Under the pieces are notes generated by a model. That model was not told where the DNA came from. It worked only from the letters and a program-made list of their open reading frames with translations, and did not search any database. Positions 11,083 through 22,145 of a DNA stretch of 64,000 nt are shown here, piece after piece. This stretch comes from Acanthococcus lagerstroemiae. Its lineage: Eukaryota > Arthropoda > Insecta > Hemiptera > Eriococcidae. The DNA is taken from assembly GCA_031841125.1 (NCBI GenBank), contig CM063112.1:24206603-24270602 (forward strand), written 5' to 3'. The translations under genes and the position numbers were made by a program. How positions within the stretch are numbered: the stretch's first letter is position 1; each line of letters starts with the position of its first letter.

Positions 11083-11220
11083 AGAAGTAGATCTCGAACT
11101 GCCTTCCACAAGGGCCACCTTTTCCGAGATGATATAGAACTGGTACGATCTTTTCCACCAGTTCCACATTATCTCGGAAAATATAGCTCTTGTGGAAGGC
11201 AGTCGGAGATCTGCTTCTGA
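11083..11220. repeat. 138-bp near-perfect hairpin
   Basis: Arms of about 62 bp (11083-11144 and 11159-11220) are inverted copies at roughly 80% identity, separated by 14 bp. The stem ends are CAGAAG and CTTCTG, and both arms contain CTGCCTTCCACAAG or its complement. No clear target-site duplication flanks it. It could be a minimal inverted-repeat transposon or the template of a small hairpin RNA. Confidence 0.85.
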
Positions 11221-11548
11221 ACTAAGACGAAGAACGCTAGAGAGAAAAATAAAGCAACGGATATTAACTTCCATCCTGTGCACAGATTCTCATCGTTTGT
11301 ATCGATATAAATGACGCGAATTATTTTTCAATTGACCGTGAAGGGCGTTCTGTATTTGAAATACATATAACTTCAAACTTTCCAGTCTTTTTTTCGTCGG
11401 CACGAGCCGAGATTGCAGAGAGAAATAAAAGTAAATGACTCGGTTATATAGAGCGCACCGACATTAAGTATTATTGCTGTAGTCCATCGCCTGTGAACGT
11501 GACCGGCGAAAATACCGAGATGCGAAAGTTGACACAAACTGCTGACTA

Positions 11549-12161
11549 TTGTCGAAAGGGCGTCACGACAATCAGCATAAGCGAATTTTGTATCGAAGGT
11601 CTGGGCAACTAAAGAACCACCCTATCCAGAAAATCGATTTTAGCACTCCTAAGATAACTAAAAGAATAAATAAAGCATGGACAAGCTTCCGGACTTTGAA
11701 AAATATACATAATGGGAACATGAAAATTGAAACAAAAACGAAAATATTGGAGAGATGCACTCTGCCAGTCTTCACCCTACGGAGCCCATACGTGGGCGTT
11801 AACGAAGAAGCAAATGGAAAGGTAAACAACTACAGTGAAGGGGATGGAACGAAGACTATGATTAAGAATCAAAGACAGAGTAAAAGAGAAACACAAAATG
11901 AGAGAGGTAACGAGTATGAAAGAAATAAGATATGAGATCAAGAAATTCAAATGGGATTACGCGGGAGATAAGATTGAACAAAATAATCAGCGAGTGGGAA
12001 CCTTACGACAAGACATGAAGAAAAGAAAGACCAGGTACAAGATGGCGGGACGACATTACGAAAATAATGTGGGGAAGAATAGCCCAAGACCGAAAAAATG
12101 GGAAAAAGCTGGGGAGGCCTACACCCAAATGGGTTGGATGGTTCGTACACAAAAATTGTAG
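11549..12161 (+). pseudogene. RTE-like LINE, C-terminal end of the RT protein
   Basis: Two overlapping frames (to 11935, then from 11898) together match the conserved C-terminus of insect RTE-type endonuclease-reverse transcriptases. The visible blocks are RINKAWTSFRTLKNI, then TKTKILERCTLPV, then MREVTSMKEIRYEI and KWDYAG, ending with a GEAYTQ block. The polymerase active site lies upstream in such proteins and is absent, so the copy is 5'-truncated at about 11.55 kb. At least two indels break the frame. The plus-strand 3' end is marked by a short repetitive tail at 12181-12206. Confidence 0.8.
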
Positions 12162-12180
12162 AACTACATAAATCAAAGGC

Positions 12181-12206
12181 TGATTGAATTGAATTGAATC
12201 GAATGA
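12181..12206 (+). repeat. TTGAA-type 3' tail of the RTE-like element
   Basis: Repeats of ATTGA/TTGAAT follow the end of the RTE reading frame by about 20 bp. RTE elements typically end in short tandem repeats rather than poly(A), so this marks the 3' terminus. Confidence 0.65.
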
Positions 12207-12726
12207 TACATTTTCTAACGCTGTTCCATGAAATTCTAATATATACTAAAAGATTTAGATCATTTCAATGACTTTCAAGCACTGCCAAAGGAAGAAAGGA
12301 GGTTGTGCTTAATTCACGTTTTCAAGTAGACATAGCACCGGAGATAACTTCCGATTAATGCTGAAATATTTCCAAAATTTTCTGAAGGGTCCTCCATCAC
12401 GTAAGTTCTCAAATAGGGCTACTCTTCTCCTATCTACCTTCCAAGTTTTTCACGATTTTGAAAACCTTGTTTCTGACTTTCGTCAGCGTCAGTAATTTTC
12501 AAGTAAGACTAAGTTTCTCCAACTGAACCTTCACAATTCTACTCTTTTGAAAATTCTGGTTATAATTTGGCTCGGCATCAAAAACATCTTCGCTAATAGT
12601 TCTCAGGCAATCGACATTACTTGTAACTGGAGCTCGAATTTTTATGATTTGTCATGTTCTCCTACATTGGAGAAGATCGCGCATATCGTGTAGATCTTTG
12701 CGAATCGTAACATTCTGAGTAAAATG

Positions 12727-13190
12727 AGCCCAATTTGATAGTGCATATTTTGCATATTTTAGACTTTTAAGCGCATATTCATCGTATTTTGACCTTTTTT
12801 CTTCAGTCATATTTTGGGAAATTTTGGCCATATTTTTTCACTTTTTTTCCCCCACTGAAAATGGGAAACCTGAAAAAACCAAGAAATTCTGGGGGGGAAA
12901 TAGTCATTCGATGATGAAATTGTTCCAGCGGAACTGACTGAAATAAAATGGAAAACATTTAACCTCTTTCTTTTCATTTGTTTAATTTTCTGCACACTTC
13001 TGTTTTAAAAAATGGCCTTCAAATTAAGAAATCCTTTCAAAAGATTCCCACATCGACGTTGCATAAAAGTGCATTTTGGGTAGATAAGCGCATATTTTGT
13101 CATATTTTGTCATATTTTGTCATATTTTGACGAAAATAAATGCTATTTTAGGCGCATAAAACAATTTTTTAAGCGCATGATAATCCGAGC
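12727..13190. mobile_element. Decayed element with GCGCATATTTT subterminal repeats
   Basis: GCATATTT or GCGCATA words occur at both ends of this 460-bp block, and the outer edges (GAGCCCAATTTGATAGTGCAT and the complement of GCGCATGATAATCCGAGCTC) are imperfect inverted copies. A 10-bp unit CATATTTTGT is repeated four times at 13091-13130. This looks like a non-autonomous DNA transposon; the superfamily is uncertain. Confidence 0.45.
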
Positions 13191-13653
13191 TCTACTTGCA
13201 ACTTATCAACTCAGCTGAAGACGATTCTGAAAATAAGACACATCGACAACTCAAAGCAAAATCGTGTTATCTATATTTTATTGAAATTGGTAGAAAAGGG
13301 AGAAGTTTTCAATAGCCTTACTCACTCCTGTGTTACAAAATCGGAACGTCATGTTTACCTAAAGTTGATATTTTGACAGGTTCAACATACAGTGTTCTGA
13401 CGTAACTCCCCCGAAGTTTAAATAATCCAAGGCCTTCAATAAATAAACAGTTTTACGTCAGGGGCCCCGAGGGGGAAGGGGGCAAGCTTGGTTCCGGAGG
13501 ACAAGTGGAACAATTTCTTGATCCTTCAAGAAACAGGGTCCTCAAGAGTCCGCTTAGTTTCCTTCTTAGGTGTTTACATTACTAGCAAGGAAGTTCTCGA
13601 GGAAAAGAAATGATACGAGTCCGAAGCAGTATACATTTGCAAAATAAGACTTA

Positions 13654-14101
13654 TCCCCGATTACTCTTAAACTTCGTGTGTGCCCCGTGGTTTCTAACTC
13701 GAACCCCCATCCTACCAAATGGGGGGAGTAAACGGGAAAATGCTAATCGCCAGATTAATGGTCCACTCCCTGTTCATGATTCCTTACTGATCTCTCTGCC
13801 GGATCGCTAACCACAGCCTGGTTTATTGTTACAAACGTACCACCGAGCGAATAGGGTCTTATACAATTACCAGTAAATCCCCGATTACTCTTAAACTTCG
13901 TGTGTGCCCCGTGGTTTCTAACTCGAATCCCCATCCTACCAAATGGGGGGAGTAAACGGGAAAATGCTAATCGCCAGATTAATGGTCTACTCCCTGTTCA
14001 TGATTCCTTACTGGTCTCTCTGCCGGATCGCTAACCACAGCCTGGTTTATTGTTACAAACGTACCACCGAGCGAATAGGGTCTTATACAATTACCAGTAA
14101 A
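13654..14101. repeat. 224-bp tandem duplication, nearly identical
   Basis: The segment 13654-13877 is followed immediately by 13878-14101 with only about three base differences. The unit begins TCCCCGATTACTC and ends ACCAGTAAA. Open frames in it are duplicated too but show no known motif. It is either a very recent duplication or an assembly artefact. Confidence 0.97.
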
Positions 14102-16216
14102 ACTTTTCATGGCCCTCCTTCAACTTTCGCCCCTACAGAAACTACATGGCCAACTGCAAAGGAAACATATGACTTGAAAATTTTCGCCCCACAAAAGACA
14201 CGCTATGAAATTCTGTAAAAAAAATTGGATCAAGCCCTGAAGAATTTCAATTCGGCCGGAACATCATAAAATTCTGAGTCTTAAAACCTGGGAAAGTTAG
14301 AGGGTAAATTAGTACACTGAAAAATCTTGGCTATTTTCAAAAAGTCTTACCAGTCTTACAGGTATGAGTCTTGAAACTGTCTCAAAGAGTCTTAAACAAG
14401 TACGGAAAAATTGAAAAAGTTTTCGTCATAATATCTTTGAAAAGGCATGAAGAGCGGTGTAAACGAGTTTTGAACAATCTCAGCGAGTCTTCTGTATACA
14501 AATTTTGGCAAGTCTAACACATTGTTAAACAGGCACTGCAGAGCCTTAGCACTGTGAGAGAAAAATCGAATGGTACTGTAATAAACATACAAATTCTTCA
14601 CAAACTGTCTCCCAGTTCAGAATCCAATAAGATAGGAAATTTTGACAGAAACTTCGAAAATTAGGTTCATTTAAAACAGCAACAGAAAAATACCAACACA
14701 AACTGCTCAAAATTCTAAGTATTCATGCCACCATTCTGAGGGTAAATATTGATTTAAATACTGGAGATTATTCAGGTTGCTGCACCGACTTATTAAATCT
14801 CATTCTCAGGCTGTGTTAACAAATCGTGAGATTAAGTTAAAACGTCACACATTAGAATCTCTCAAGTGGCTGCAGACCTGGATACACGGGAAGGGCAATG
14901 GGAACAATTATCCCTCCAAAGCGAGAAATTTTAAAAGAAAATGCTCCCCTAAGGTACGTAAGTTGCAATGTACTTACAAATACATGATTAGTTGCACAAC
15001 TACATGTCACAATATCGTCAAGAAATCGACACTCACCTGAAACAAATAAAAACACCATACGTTTGAGCATTAAACTTGCGCTTCAGATACTCAAATGAGG
15101 GTACATACATGAGTTTTAGACGCCAGACAGTGGATACATTGGAAATGTATAAGTGGCAACTACCCCTTTCAGAGCGAAATACTTTAATCGAAAATCGTTC
15201 AAAAATAGTGGACCATGAAGATAATACCGTAAAAAGTGGTAAATAGGATCACTGGTGTGAATGGGATCATATTTCAAAGTTTTCGAAATTTTTCTAATAC
15301 TGAAACTAATGAATGAAAATTGAATTTTCTTGCAGGAACAAGAAGATGTAGTGACAATGTATCTATTCCGCTATTTTTTAGTTCTCGAAGTTGGCACACT
15401 GTAGTATTTTGGGCATATTAGCACGTCAGCACATCCACATGTTTTTATGGAACCATCATAACTTTATCGGTAGCTCGGTAGCTATCAGCATTGAGAATTT
15501 GGTGCCGGTGGATCTGAACGAGAATAACGTCAAGCATATTGCAACTACAACTGAGCGATATTCCCAATCCACCGCTGACAGTGATGGAACATTTAGGGGC
15601 TGAACGAGTATTGCGGGTAAAACGTCTCGTTCTTTCCCGTTGTCAATCCGATCGTTAGAATCCAAAACAACACAAGAATCGTGTGGTACGAGGGTCATGA
15701 GTACGACACCCATGATCCAGCTGAGTCGTGGATACGAACTGGGAGCATTTGGATAATGAAATCCTCGAACTTTGTGGAAAGTTTCTTTTAGAATGCTTCG
15801 AATTTAGAGTTTCTTAACTTTTGCAACTATACTGATAAAAAATTGGGTGAATAGGTTCAATAAATTGTAGATTTACCTATGGTAGGTACTTCAGTTACAT
15901 TAAGCTCATTTGTGTCCTTTTTTCAACAGGATTAGGTACCTTAACCATGCCATGGAACTATAAGACAAATCCACGTAGTAAAAAATATAAAACATGAGCT
16001 GAAGAGCAAATCATTACACATAGAAGTGATATTGGGAGCGGAATATGGGAGGGGAGGATTCGTCCTTTTTTTTTCAACTCCCCAATGCTCCTATTCATCA
16101 TTTTTTATGGATTCTAAATGGATTCTTTTGCTATATGAAACACATGAGCAATTGTGGACCAATAGGATTAGACCCTAAAAATATAAGCTTTCCAACAACC
16201 GGACGAGACTGCAAGA
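14102..16216. other. Gene-free stretch with decayed repeats
   Basis: The part at 14330-14530 contains several degenerate copies of AGTCTTGAA/AGTCTTA-type words, similar in style to the duplicated block near 32.4 kb on the opposite strand. The remainder shows no supported gene. Confidence 0.5.
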
Positions 16217-16246
16217 TATTTATTTATTTATTTATTTATTTATTTA

Positions 16247-16284
16247 GGTCCCTCCAACAGCCGAAGCCAATTATAGGAGGGACC
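16247..16284 (-). other. Stem-loop at the LINE 3' end
   Basis: GGTCCCTCC at 16247-16255 pairs perfectly with GGAGGGACC at 16276-16284, leaving a 20-nt loop. It abuts the (TAAA)n tail. In several LINE families a 3' stem-loop is the recognition site for the element's own RT. Confidence 0.8.
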
Positions 16285-16458
16285 GTTACAATAAGAATTA
16301 TAAAAGAGAAATAAAAAAAAAATGGAATGAAACTAATAGAAGTAAAAAATCATAAAAAATGAAAAAGTAAATAAAAGTAGAAGTAAAAAATAATAAAAAA
16401 TGAAAAAGTAAATAAAATTAAAAGTAAATAATAGTAATAATAAATGAAGGAAAAACTG

Positions 16459-16528
<70 letters not shown>
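16459..16528. repeat. (AAT)n microsatellite
   Basis: About 23 uninterrupted AAT units within the 3' UTR of the LINE, surrounded by AAAAATGAAAAAGTAAATAA-type imperfect repeats at 16340-16450. Confidence 0.98.
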
Positions 16529-16530
<2 letters not shown>

Positions 16531-16584
16531 CAATATAGTATGTATGATATAAATATAATAAATAATAAATGTGCCGCACGTCCG

Positions 16585-17905
16585 CTATCCCACAGCTCCC
16601 CATCCCTCCACTAACCGCTTAAACACTGATCTAGGCATACTATACATGTCAGCGCAAGTACACTCTGTCAAAAAATCATTCGTAATTTTCATGATGTTGT
16701 TTAATGGCGAAAATTCCATTTTAGTGGTGCGATATTTTTTCAGAGAGAAGTATTTTTTGTATCTAGATTGTATTTTTGGGGCCCAAATATTTATTTCTAT
16801 AAGTAGTTTTTCATCGTTAATGTTACCGTGAATTAGATCATATAGAAACATTATTGCTGTTTTTTCTCTTCGTTTTCTTAGAGATTCAATTTCATATCCA
16901 GCCAAAATTTCAGAATAGGGTATGTTTTCAGGGTCAGGGTAGTATTCAAAATCTTTAAAATAAACGTACCTCAGAAATCTATTTTGTATTTTTTCTATTT
17001 TTTCAATGACTTTGAGGGTATGTGGAAACCAAACTAAAACTCCGAATTCCAGAAGTGATCTAACAAAAGAAAAATATAGTATTTTCAAGGTGCTAGTTTT
17101 TTTGAAGTTCGCAGAGTTCCTGACAATGAAGTACGCCATTCTCCTTGCCCTAGACATAACACTTTCAATTTGATCGTGAAAGGTCAACTCCCTGTCCAAA
17201 TGGATGCCCAAATCTCTGATCTTATCTGACCTAGTTAGTTTTTTTCCCAATATAGCGTACTCGTATTCGATGTATTGCTTTTTTCGAGTGAAAGTAGTAT
17301 AAGTGCATTTCCCAACGTTTAACGAAAGCCTATTTTCAATGCTCCAGCGCGCGAGTCTATCTAAATCTTTTTGCAGGCTTTCAAAATCTGTGTGGTGTTT
17401 TATTGAACGGTACATTTTTACATCATCAGCGTACATCAGTATTTCCGAGTCTTGGATCACTGAAGGCAAGTCGTTAACGAATAGTAAAAATAGCAAGGGA
17501 CCAAGATTTGAGCCTTGTGGCACTCCAGATGGGCATGCAAATTTTTCCGATGTACGACCCCTGTACGAAACATACTGTACCCTACCAGTAAGATATGACC
17601 AAAAGAAGTCACATAAATTATCTGAAAATCCTAAATCATTGAGCTTTTTCTTCAGAATCCTATGATTTACAGAATCGAATGCTTTTTGAAAATCAGTATA
17701 AATAACATCTACTGATATACCTTCGTCCATACTTCGATTTATATATTCTATAAAATTTATTAGGTTCGTATTTATCGATCTTCCTCCTACAAAACTATGC
17801 TGACTAGATGATATAAGGCATTTCAATTTGGGGTATAGATAGTTGTAAATGATCATTTCGAAAACTTTCGCTGGCATTGGGATTAAGGATATTGGTCTGT
17901 ATAGA
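16585..17905 (-). pseudogene. LINE reverse transcriptase, truncated but uninterrupted
   Basis: An open frame of 444 codons reads on the minus strand; the first few residues upstream of YRPISLIP are flanking DNA. The RT fingers and palm are present: the DFQKAFDSVNH block, GVPQGSNLGPLLF and the catalytic YADD box (plus-strand 17420-17431), then the thumb-like region and a C-terminal domain of about 200 residues. A full-length protein of this type has an N-terminal apurinic-like endonuclease and about 900 residues, so roughly half is missing. The protein would reverse-transcribe element RNA at a nicked target. There is no promoter or native start, so expression is unlikely. The clade (jockey, CR1 or relative) needs a phylogeny. 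Confidence 0.88.
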
Positions 17906-17985
17906 ATACCAGGAGACATACAGAAACACCAGATATGACCCTAACACCAGACTACGACGAAAACTTACAAATAACCGGAGGAAGC

Positions 17986-18193
17986 GAGCTGCTGCAGCCC
18001 AAACCCAAAGGGAGGCAAAGAACTTACTTGACCCATCAAGTCTGTCCGGAATAGACAACAAATGGAATCTGATTTCAAAAAATCGCGCCCTCGTTGAGAT
18101 GCTGCAGCCTAAACCCGAAGGCAGGCAGAGACCTTACTTAGCCCATCAAGTCTGTCCAGATCAGAACAGACAAATGGAATCTGATTTTAAGAA
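17986..18193. repeat. 110-bp tandem duplication beside the LINE 5' end
   Basis: Two copies (17986-18083 and 18096-18193) share CTGCAGCC, GACCTTACTT-like and CCCATCAAGTCTGTCC blocks and end AAATGGAATCTGATTT. Identity is about 85%. Both copies are open in one plus-strand frame (17877-18203), which is rich in Gln, Arg and Lys, but no domain is recognised. Confidence 0.85.
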
Positions 18194-18203
18194 ACAGCCG
18201 TAG

Positions 18204-19710
18204 TGAAATAGCTCGAGATATTAGAGGAGACAAGAAAGAAAAGCACATCGGGCTTTAAGCTCGACAGCTTTTCTGAGAAGATTCAGAAAGCTATACATAT
18301 TTCTTCAGTAGTCGCATTCGTCAATATGTTCTCGAAACTGATGAGACTATGCCCATGTTAGATCTCATTATTGAAATGGGAGGGGTTTGGATGGAGGCCG
18401 CGGCTGTGGAGTTGTTGCCTCCTACCGATAGTCAAGATTTGGCGGTAATTATATAAATAGTCGGAGGTACGCTAAGTTTATAAGTTACCTTTTTAATTTA
18501 TATAATAACCCGACAGATTTCACTCGTTCAAGTACAACTGATAGCCCTGTGAAAATCGTATTCAGTTTGGTTGCTATTTCATTTATCATATGTACAGCGA
18601 CAATGATAACTTCTAGAAGAAATACCACTTCCAAAGTAAATCAAAGAAAACGAGTTTGCAATTGCGAAATGTTAATGATTCCAGTAACAATTCGATGGTA
18701 AGATAATAAAGGACAGCAGTAATTATCTACTTAGAGTTTAGTGAGAGGATTGCGCTGTTTGAGATGGGCTTGGCTGTCGATGGCCTCGGTTCACGGGTCT
18801 GCACAGATGACAAATAAAACATCCCCAGTGAATTCAAAAGTAAGAAATTTGCAGATAAATTCGGAAGATAAAACAATAGAGATACTTACTAAAAGTGATC
18901 ACTATCTGAATATTGTAGGCTCCAAGAAAATTGAATTTAGGAGAGGATTGTATTAATTAAAAACGGAACTTGGATAGATAACTGCAGGTAGAAATAAGAA
19001 AAATGAGATGAGAAGTGTGAAGGCAGGAATGAGTTACCGTGCCATTTCAGAGAAAGTAAACAAGAGAGAAGTCAAGACGATTAGTTTTCTATCATATTCC
19101 AAGAATTTAGATATGCTAGAAGAGATTGATATACGAACATTTTATGAGCTAGGGACCCTAGGAATAACAGATAAACTTGAGGAAAACGAAGATGAGATCG
19201 CGATTCAGTCACTGGCTAACAGCTTAAGCTAAGTTGCAGCTATTCATGATTAGCCTTCCGTACTTCCCAGGTTGCATAGTTGCATGGGTTGCATCCCTGT
19301 TGGGCGAATGCCTTGAGATCACGTCATCACGTTTTCATGAACATGACCACTGTGAGACGTGTTGTCCTCATGGAATCAAGTTTAATGAAACAATTACGTA
19401 TCTAGGAACCCTAGCTCAAAAATCATAATGCCAACTTATAACTCACTCAAAAACCTGACAAAAAATTAATTCTTCTGTCAGGGGCATAGCTTTCATGCAA
19501 ATGTTCGCCAGGTATTTGTGCGTCAAGAAAATGTCTTTCAGGTATGGATTCAGGTAACTGTCATGTAATCCGCGAATCAGGTACTCAGAATTGGAAAATT
19601 CAATTCTCGACTTTCCCGGCCTCGTTTTGAAAGATTTCGGCGATCGTAAAGACGTTTCTGCCGGGCTGGCACACATCCGAGTCTACTGCAAGATGAGAGT
19701 ATCGAAAGGC
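18204..19710. other. Gene-free stretch
   Basis: AT-rich DNA. Two short plus-strand frames (18741-18956 and 19008-19232) are rich in Glu, Lys and Ile but match nothing I know. No RNA gene seen. Confidence 0.45.
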
Positions 19711-19721
19711 AGCGGAGTTAC

Positions 19722-19889
19722 AGCACTGTAAACATGGGTAATGGGTATAATCATCCGCCATTTTGATTCACACTGCGCCCGTCGATGCCAAATTGACTAC
19801 GCGGTGCGCTCCTCGTAGTCGGATTCGGCATCCACGGGCACGGTGTGAATCAAAATGGCGGATGATTATACTCATGTTTGTAGTGCCCT
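19722..19889. mobile_element. 168-bp foldback MITE with 11-bp target-site duplication
   Basis: Long inverted arms of about 70 bp (sharing GTATAATCATCCGCC and TTTTGATTCACAC) surround a central spacer of about 12 bp. The element is flanked by an exact direct repeat AGCGGAGTTAC at 19711-19721 and 19890-19900. Outer ends read AGCACTGTAAACATG on the left and the complement of AGGGCACTACAAACATG on the right. A 9-11 bp duplication with long arms is the pattern of Mutator-type (MULE) elements. No coding capacity. Confidence 0.85.
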
Positions 19890-19900
19890 AGCGGAGTTAC

Positions 19901-21060
19901 CCAGAGTGAAGACGCTACGCCCGGTAATTATCTGTCAAATCATACGTCGTCGAGCCACTTGGGAACAACTGGGTACCCCAGAAAAATTAGCGAGCTTTCC
20001 CCCGCCCCCTCCTAATCAAAGAACACGCCGAACTACCACATGCACGTGCGACGAAGCCATTATCGTCGTCGACTTGCTTCTCCAAGTCGAGAAAACCCTT
20101 TCCACCTACAGCACATCCACGTGTCCTCCCAGCACAGACGGTGACGCGGCCCGGAGAGGTGGTCGGAAAAACCAACCGCCTGCATACTTCGGACCTTCGT
20201 CGTTGGCGAAATAATTATTTCCACCGAACACCGAGTCGCCATTTCATCACGAAAATGATACAAAAGCTTTTATTATTAGTATGCGGGCCGGTAGGTGTAG
20301 TTAGACCGCGTTTCCTATCCGGCGAAGTAACCTCCGGTAAATGTTGTTTACCCGAAAACAGTTGTTATATCCTGCCCGGCGTTTTATCTTGTTACCTGAA
20401 TATATAATGAGGGCGCGCGCACACGGGAGGAGGAAACGAGGAAAGGAAAAAGGAAAACGTGTGCGCGCTTTCTTTCGACCTTTTCATTAAGCCGAACATC
20501 ATTTGATTAAGTGCTAAAAGTTGGAAAAGCAAACTTCATTCCGATACGTGAAATAATTACGTGCAGCCGGCCGGTCACCTTTCACCGCGACCGCGTCGGA
20601 CTTCACGCTAAATTTGACAAACCGATGGCCTGGAAATTGTTTATGCGTCGCTCGCAAAACTCGTTCATTGCGGCGCGACGTCGCGCCTGGACGCGTACAT
20701 TCGGATCCTTCGAAAGAGTCGAAAGGCTGTGCGGTGTCCAACTTTGAGGGCCTGCGAAAAAGACCGCGAGGAGGTCCCCTCGAAGAAATCCCGGAAGAGG
20801 TGAGCATTTATAAGGCAAAATCTTAGGAATTTGGACACCCTCGGAAGTAATAGCCCTACGGGGTACGGCTGTGGTAACTAGAGCCGATTCTCTAGCAAAC
20901 AGTCATTCGATCATCTTACGTGCTAGACCCACTGACGACTAAACGAAGCGACAGTCGGAGCTCGAGGCCGCGTCCCCGTCGTGCACGGTGGTAACTTAAG
21001 CCGCGTACACATCTGAACGCGAACGAGGCATGCGGAATCGAGGCGAGGCAGAACGTATGC
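19901..21060. other. CpG-rich tract without a supported gene
   Basis: The stretch is richer in G, C and CpG than its surroundings and has open frames of 60-120 codons on both strands that overlap each other. None has a recognisable domain, and openness on both strands argues that composition is the cause. It could include an exon or a regulatory region of a host gene. A 10-bp inverted repeat with a purine-rich loop lies at 20415-20468. Confidence 0.4.
20415..20468. repeat. Hairpin with an all but pure purine loop
   Basis: GCGCGCACAC (20415-20424) pairs perfectly with GTGTGCGCGC (20459-20468). The 34 bases between them are almost entirely A and G. The stem is alternating purine-pyrimidine and the loop strand is a polypurine tract. 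Confidence 0.85.
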
Positions 21061-21079
21061 ACATTTATACCCAGGGTTG

Positions 21080-21240
21080 CAAAGAAGAAAAAGTTTTTTT
21101 TTTTAAAGAACAAAAAACATGTTTTTTTAGTTTAAAACTTTTTTTTTGTTTAAAACGTGTTTTTTAGAATGTTCAATATAAGTGTTTCAAACGTGTTTAA
21201 AACAGTTGTTTTTTTCTGTAAAGAGTGTTTTAAATGTAAA
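21080..21240. repeat. Degenerate GTTTAAAAC/GTGTTTT repeat
   Basis: T-runs alternate with AAAACATGTTTTTTTAG-, TTTAAAACGTGTTTT- and GTTTAAAACAG-type words, each partly palindromic. It starts beside CAGGGTTGCAAAG at 21073 and may be the decayed end of a DNA transposon. Confidence 0.5.
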
Positions 21241-22003
21241 ATCGCACAATTCGCGTGGAATCTGAAGATGTCATCAGTCACAGGAAGTTTCCTGAGTTCA
21301 GAAGGTCACTGATTCAAAATCAGTCTAAATATCCAAATTGGAATGGAAGAATGAGGCCCGTCAATACACAAAAAAATAGGTCCTAAAGTAAACGTGCAAA
21401 AAGGGTCTTTTTTTCGCAGGCGAACATTGGCAACATTATTCGACAATAGTGTCTATATAGGTGGAAAACTTTGCGGAAAAGATTTTTTGATTCGTAAAAA
21501 GTTGCAGTTGTTGCAGTTTCATCTTCTTAGAAGACAAAAATAGTGCAATATTGGTGAGGGGTGGGGGTGGAAATATTTTGCAAAAATGGTGGACATTAGC
21601 CAAATATCTTGAACATGCTCTGAAAAAGCAGAGAACATGCCAAATTCTACTACCTGTTCTACTATTATACTTATAACCAAAATACACATATGCTAAAATA
21701 ATATGCTCGATCAAGTGTGGGTGTGGCTCATTCTTCTTGAAATTCTATGAATCACAAACATAACATGGATATTCTCTATCTACTTCAACAGAAAAAAAAC
21801 AAACATGCAAAAGCATATTTTCGGAATCCCTTCTTATCACCCCTGCTTTCTCCCTTTTTTTTTTTGAAGCGAAAAAATCATTCAAGTTATAAGGTGATTG
21901 CTTTCTTCAAGCTTTCATTGTGTCTTTCAAGAGAATAAGGATTTTTCTCATTGTTTCAAGGGATAATGTCATATGTCAACAAGTTGACTGAGAAAATAAT
22001 TAT
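21241..22003. other. Gene-free stretch
   Basis: No supported gene or RNA. The short frames present are composition-driven. Confidence 0.45.
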
Positions 22004-22145
22004 AGTCTGGTCCAGTAAAGAAACATCATTTTTTCACGGGGCTGATAGCGTGTTCTTGAACTCGTCCTTCCCCTCCAACTTCAAAATACCCATATATCGA
22101 TGTGTATTGCGGGTAGCCAGTTAGGTTTCTTAACTGGACCAGACT
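22004..22145. mobile_element. 142-bp MITE
   Basis: The ends AGTCTGGTCCAGTAAAGAAAC (22004-22024) and its complement (22125-22145) are inverted repeats of 21 bp with one mismatch. The interior is unique and non-coding. No clean target-site duplication is visible in the AT-rich flanks. Confidence 0.8.

Larger units (their letters stand above)
16217..17905 (-). mobile_element. 5'-truncated jockey/CR1-like LINE
   Basis: The element lies on the minus strand. Its 3' end is a (TAAA)n tail (plus-strand ATTT repeats, 16217-16245) preceded by a stem-loop and a 3' UTR of about 300 bp, and its 5' end stops abruptly at about 17.90 kb inside the RT fingers region. Loss of the endonuclease and ORF1 through 5' truncation is typical of target-primed reverse transcription. 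The intact reading frame indicates a young insertion. Confidence 0.85.

Noticed and set aside
16333..16603. Poly-Tyr and poly-Leu frames
   Set aside because: Translations of the (AAT)n microsatellite in the LINE 3' UTR.
19855..20214. 119-codon frame starting ATGGCGGATGAT
   Set aside because: Its start lies inside a MITE arm, and overlapping minus-strand frames are equally open in this CpG-rich tract.
20511..20826. Four overlapping frames of 66-97 codons on both strands
   Set aside because: Openness on both strands reflects high GC. No domain or start context supports any of them.
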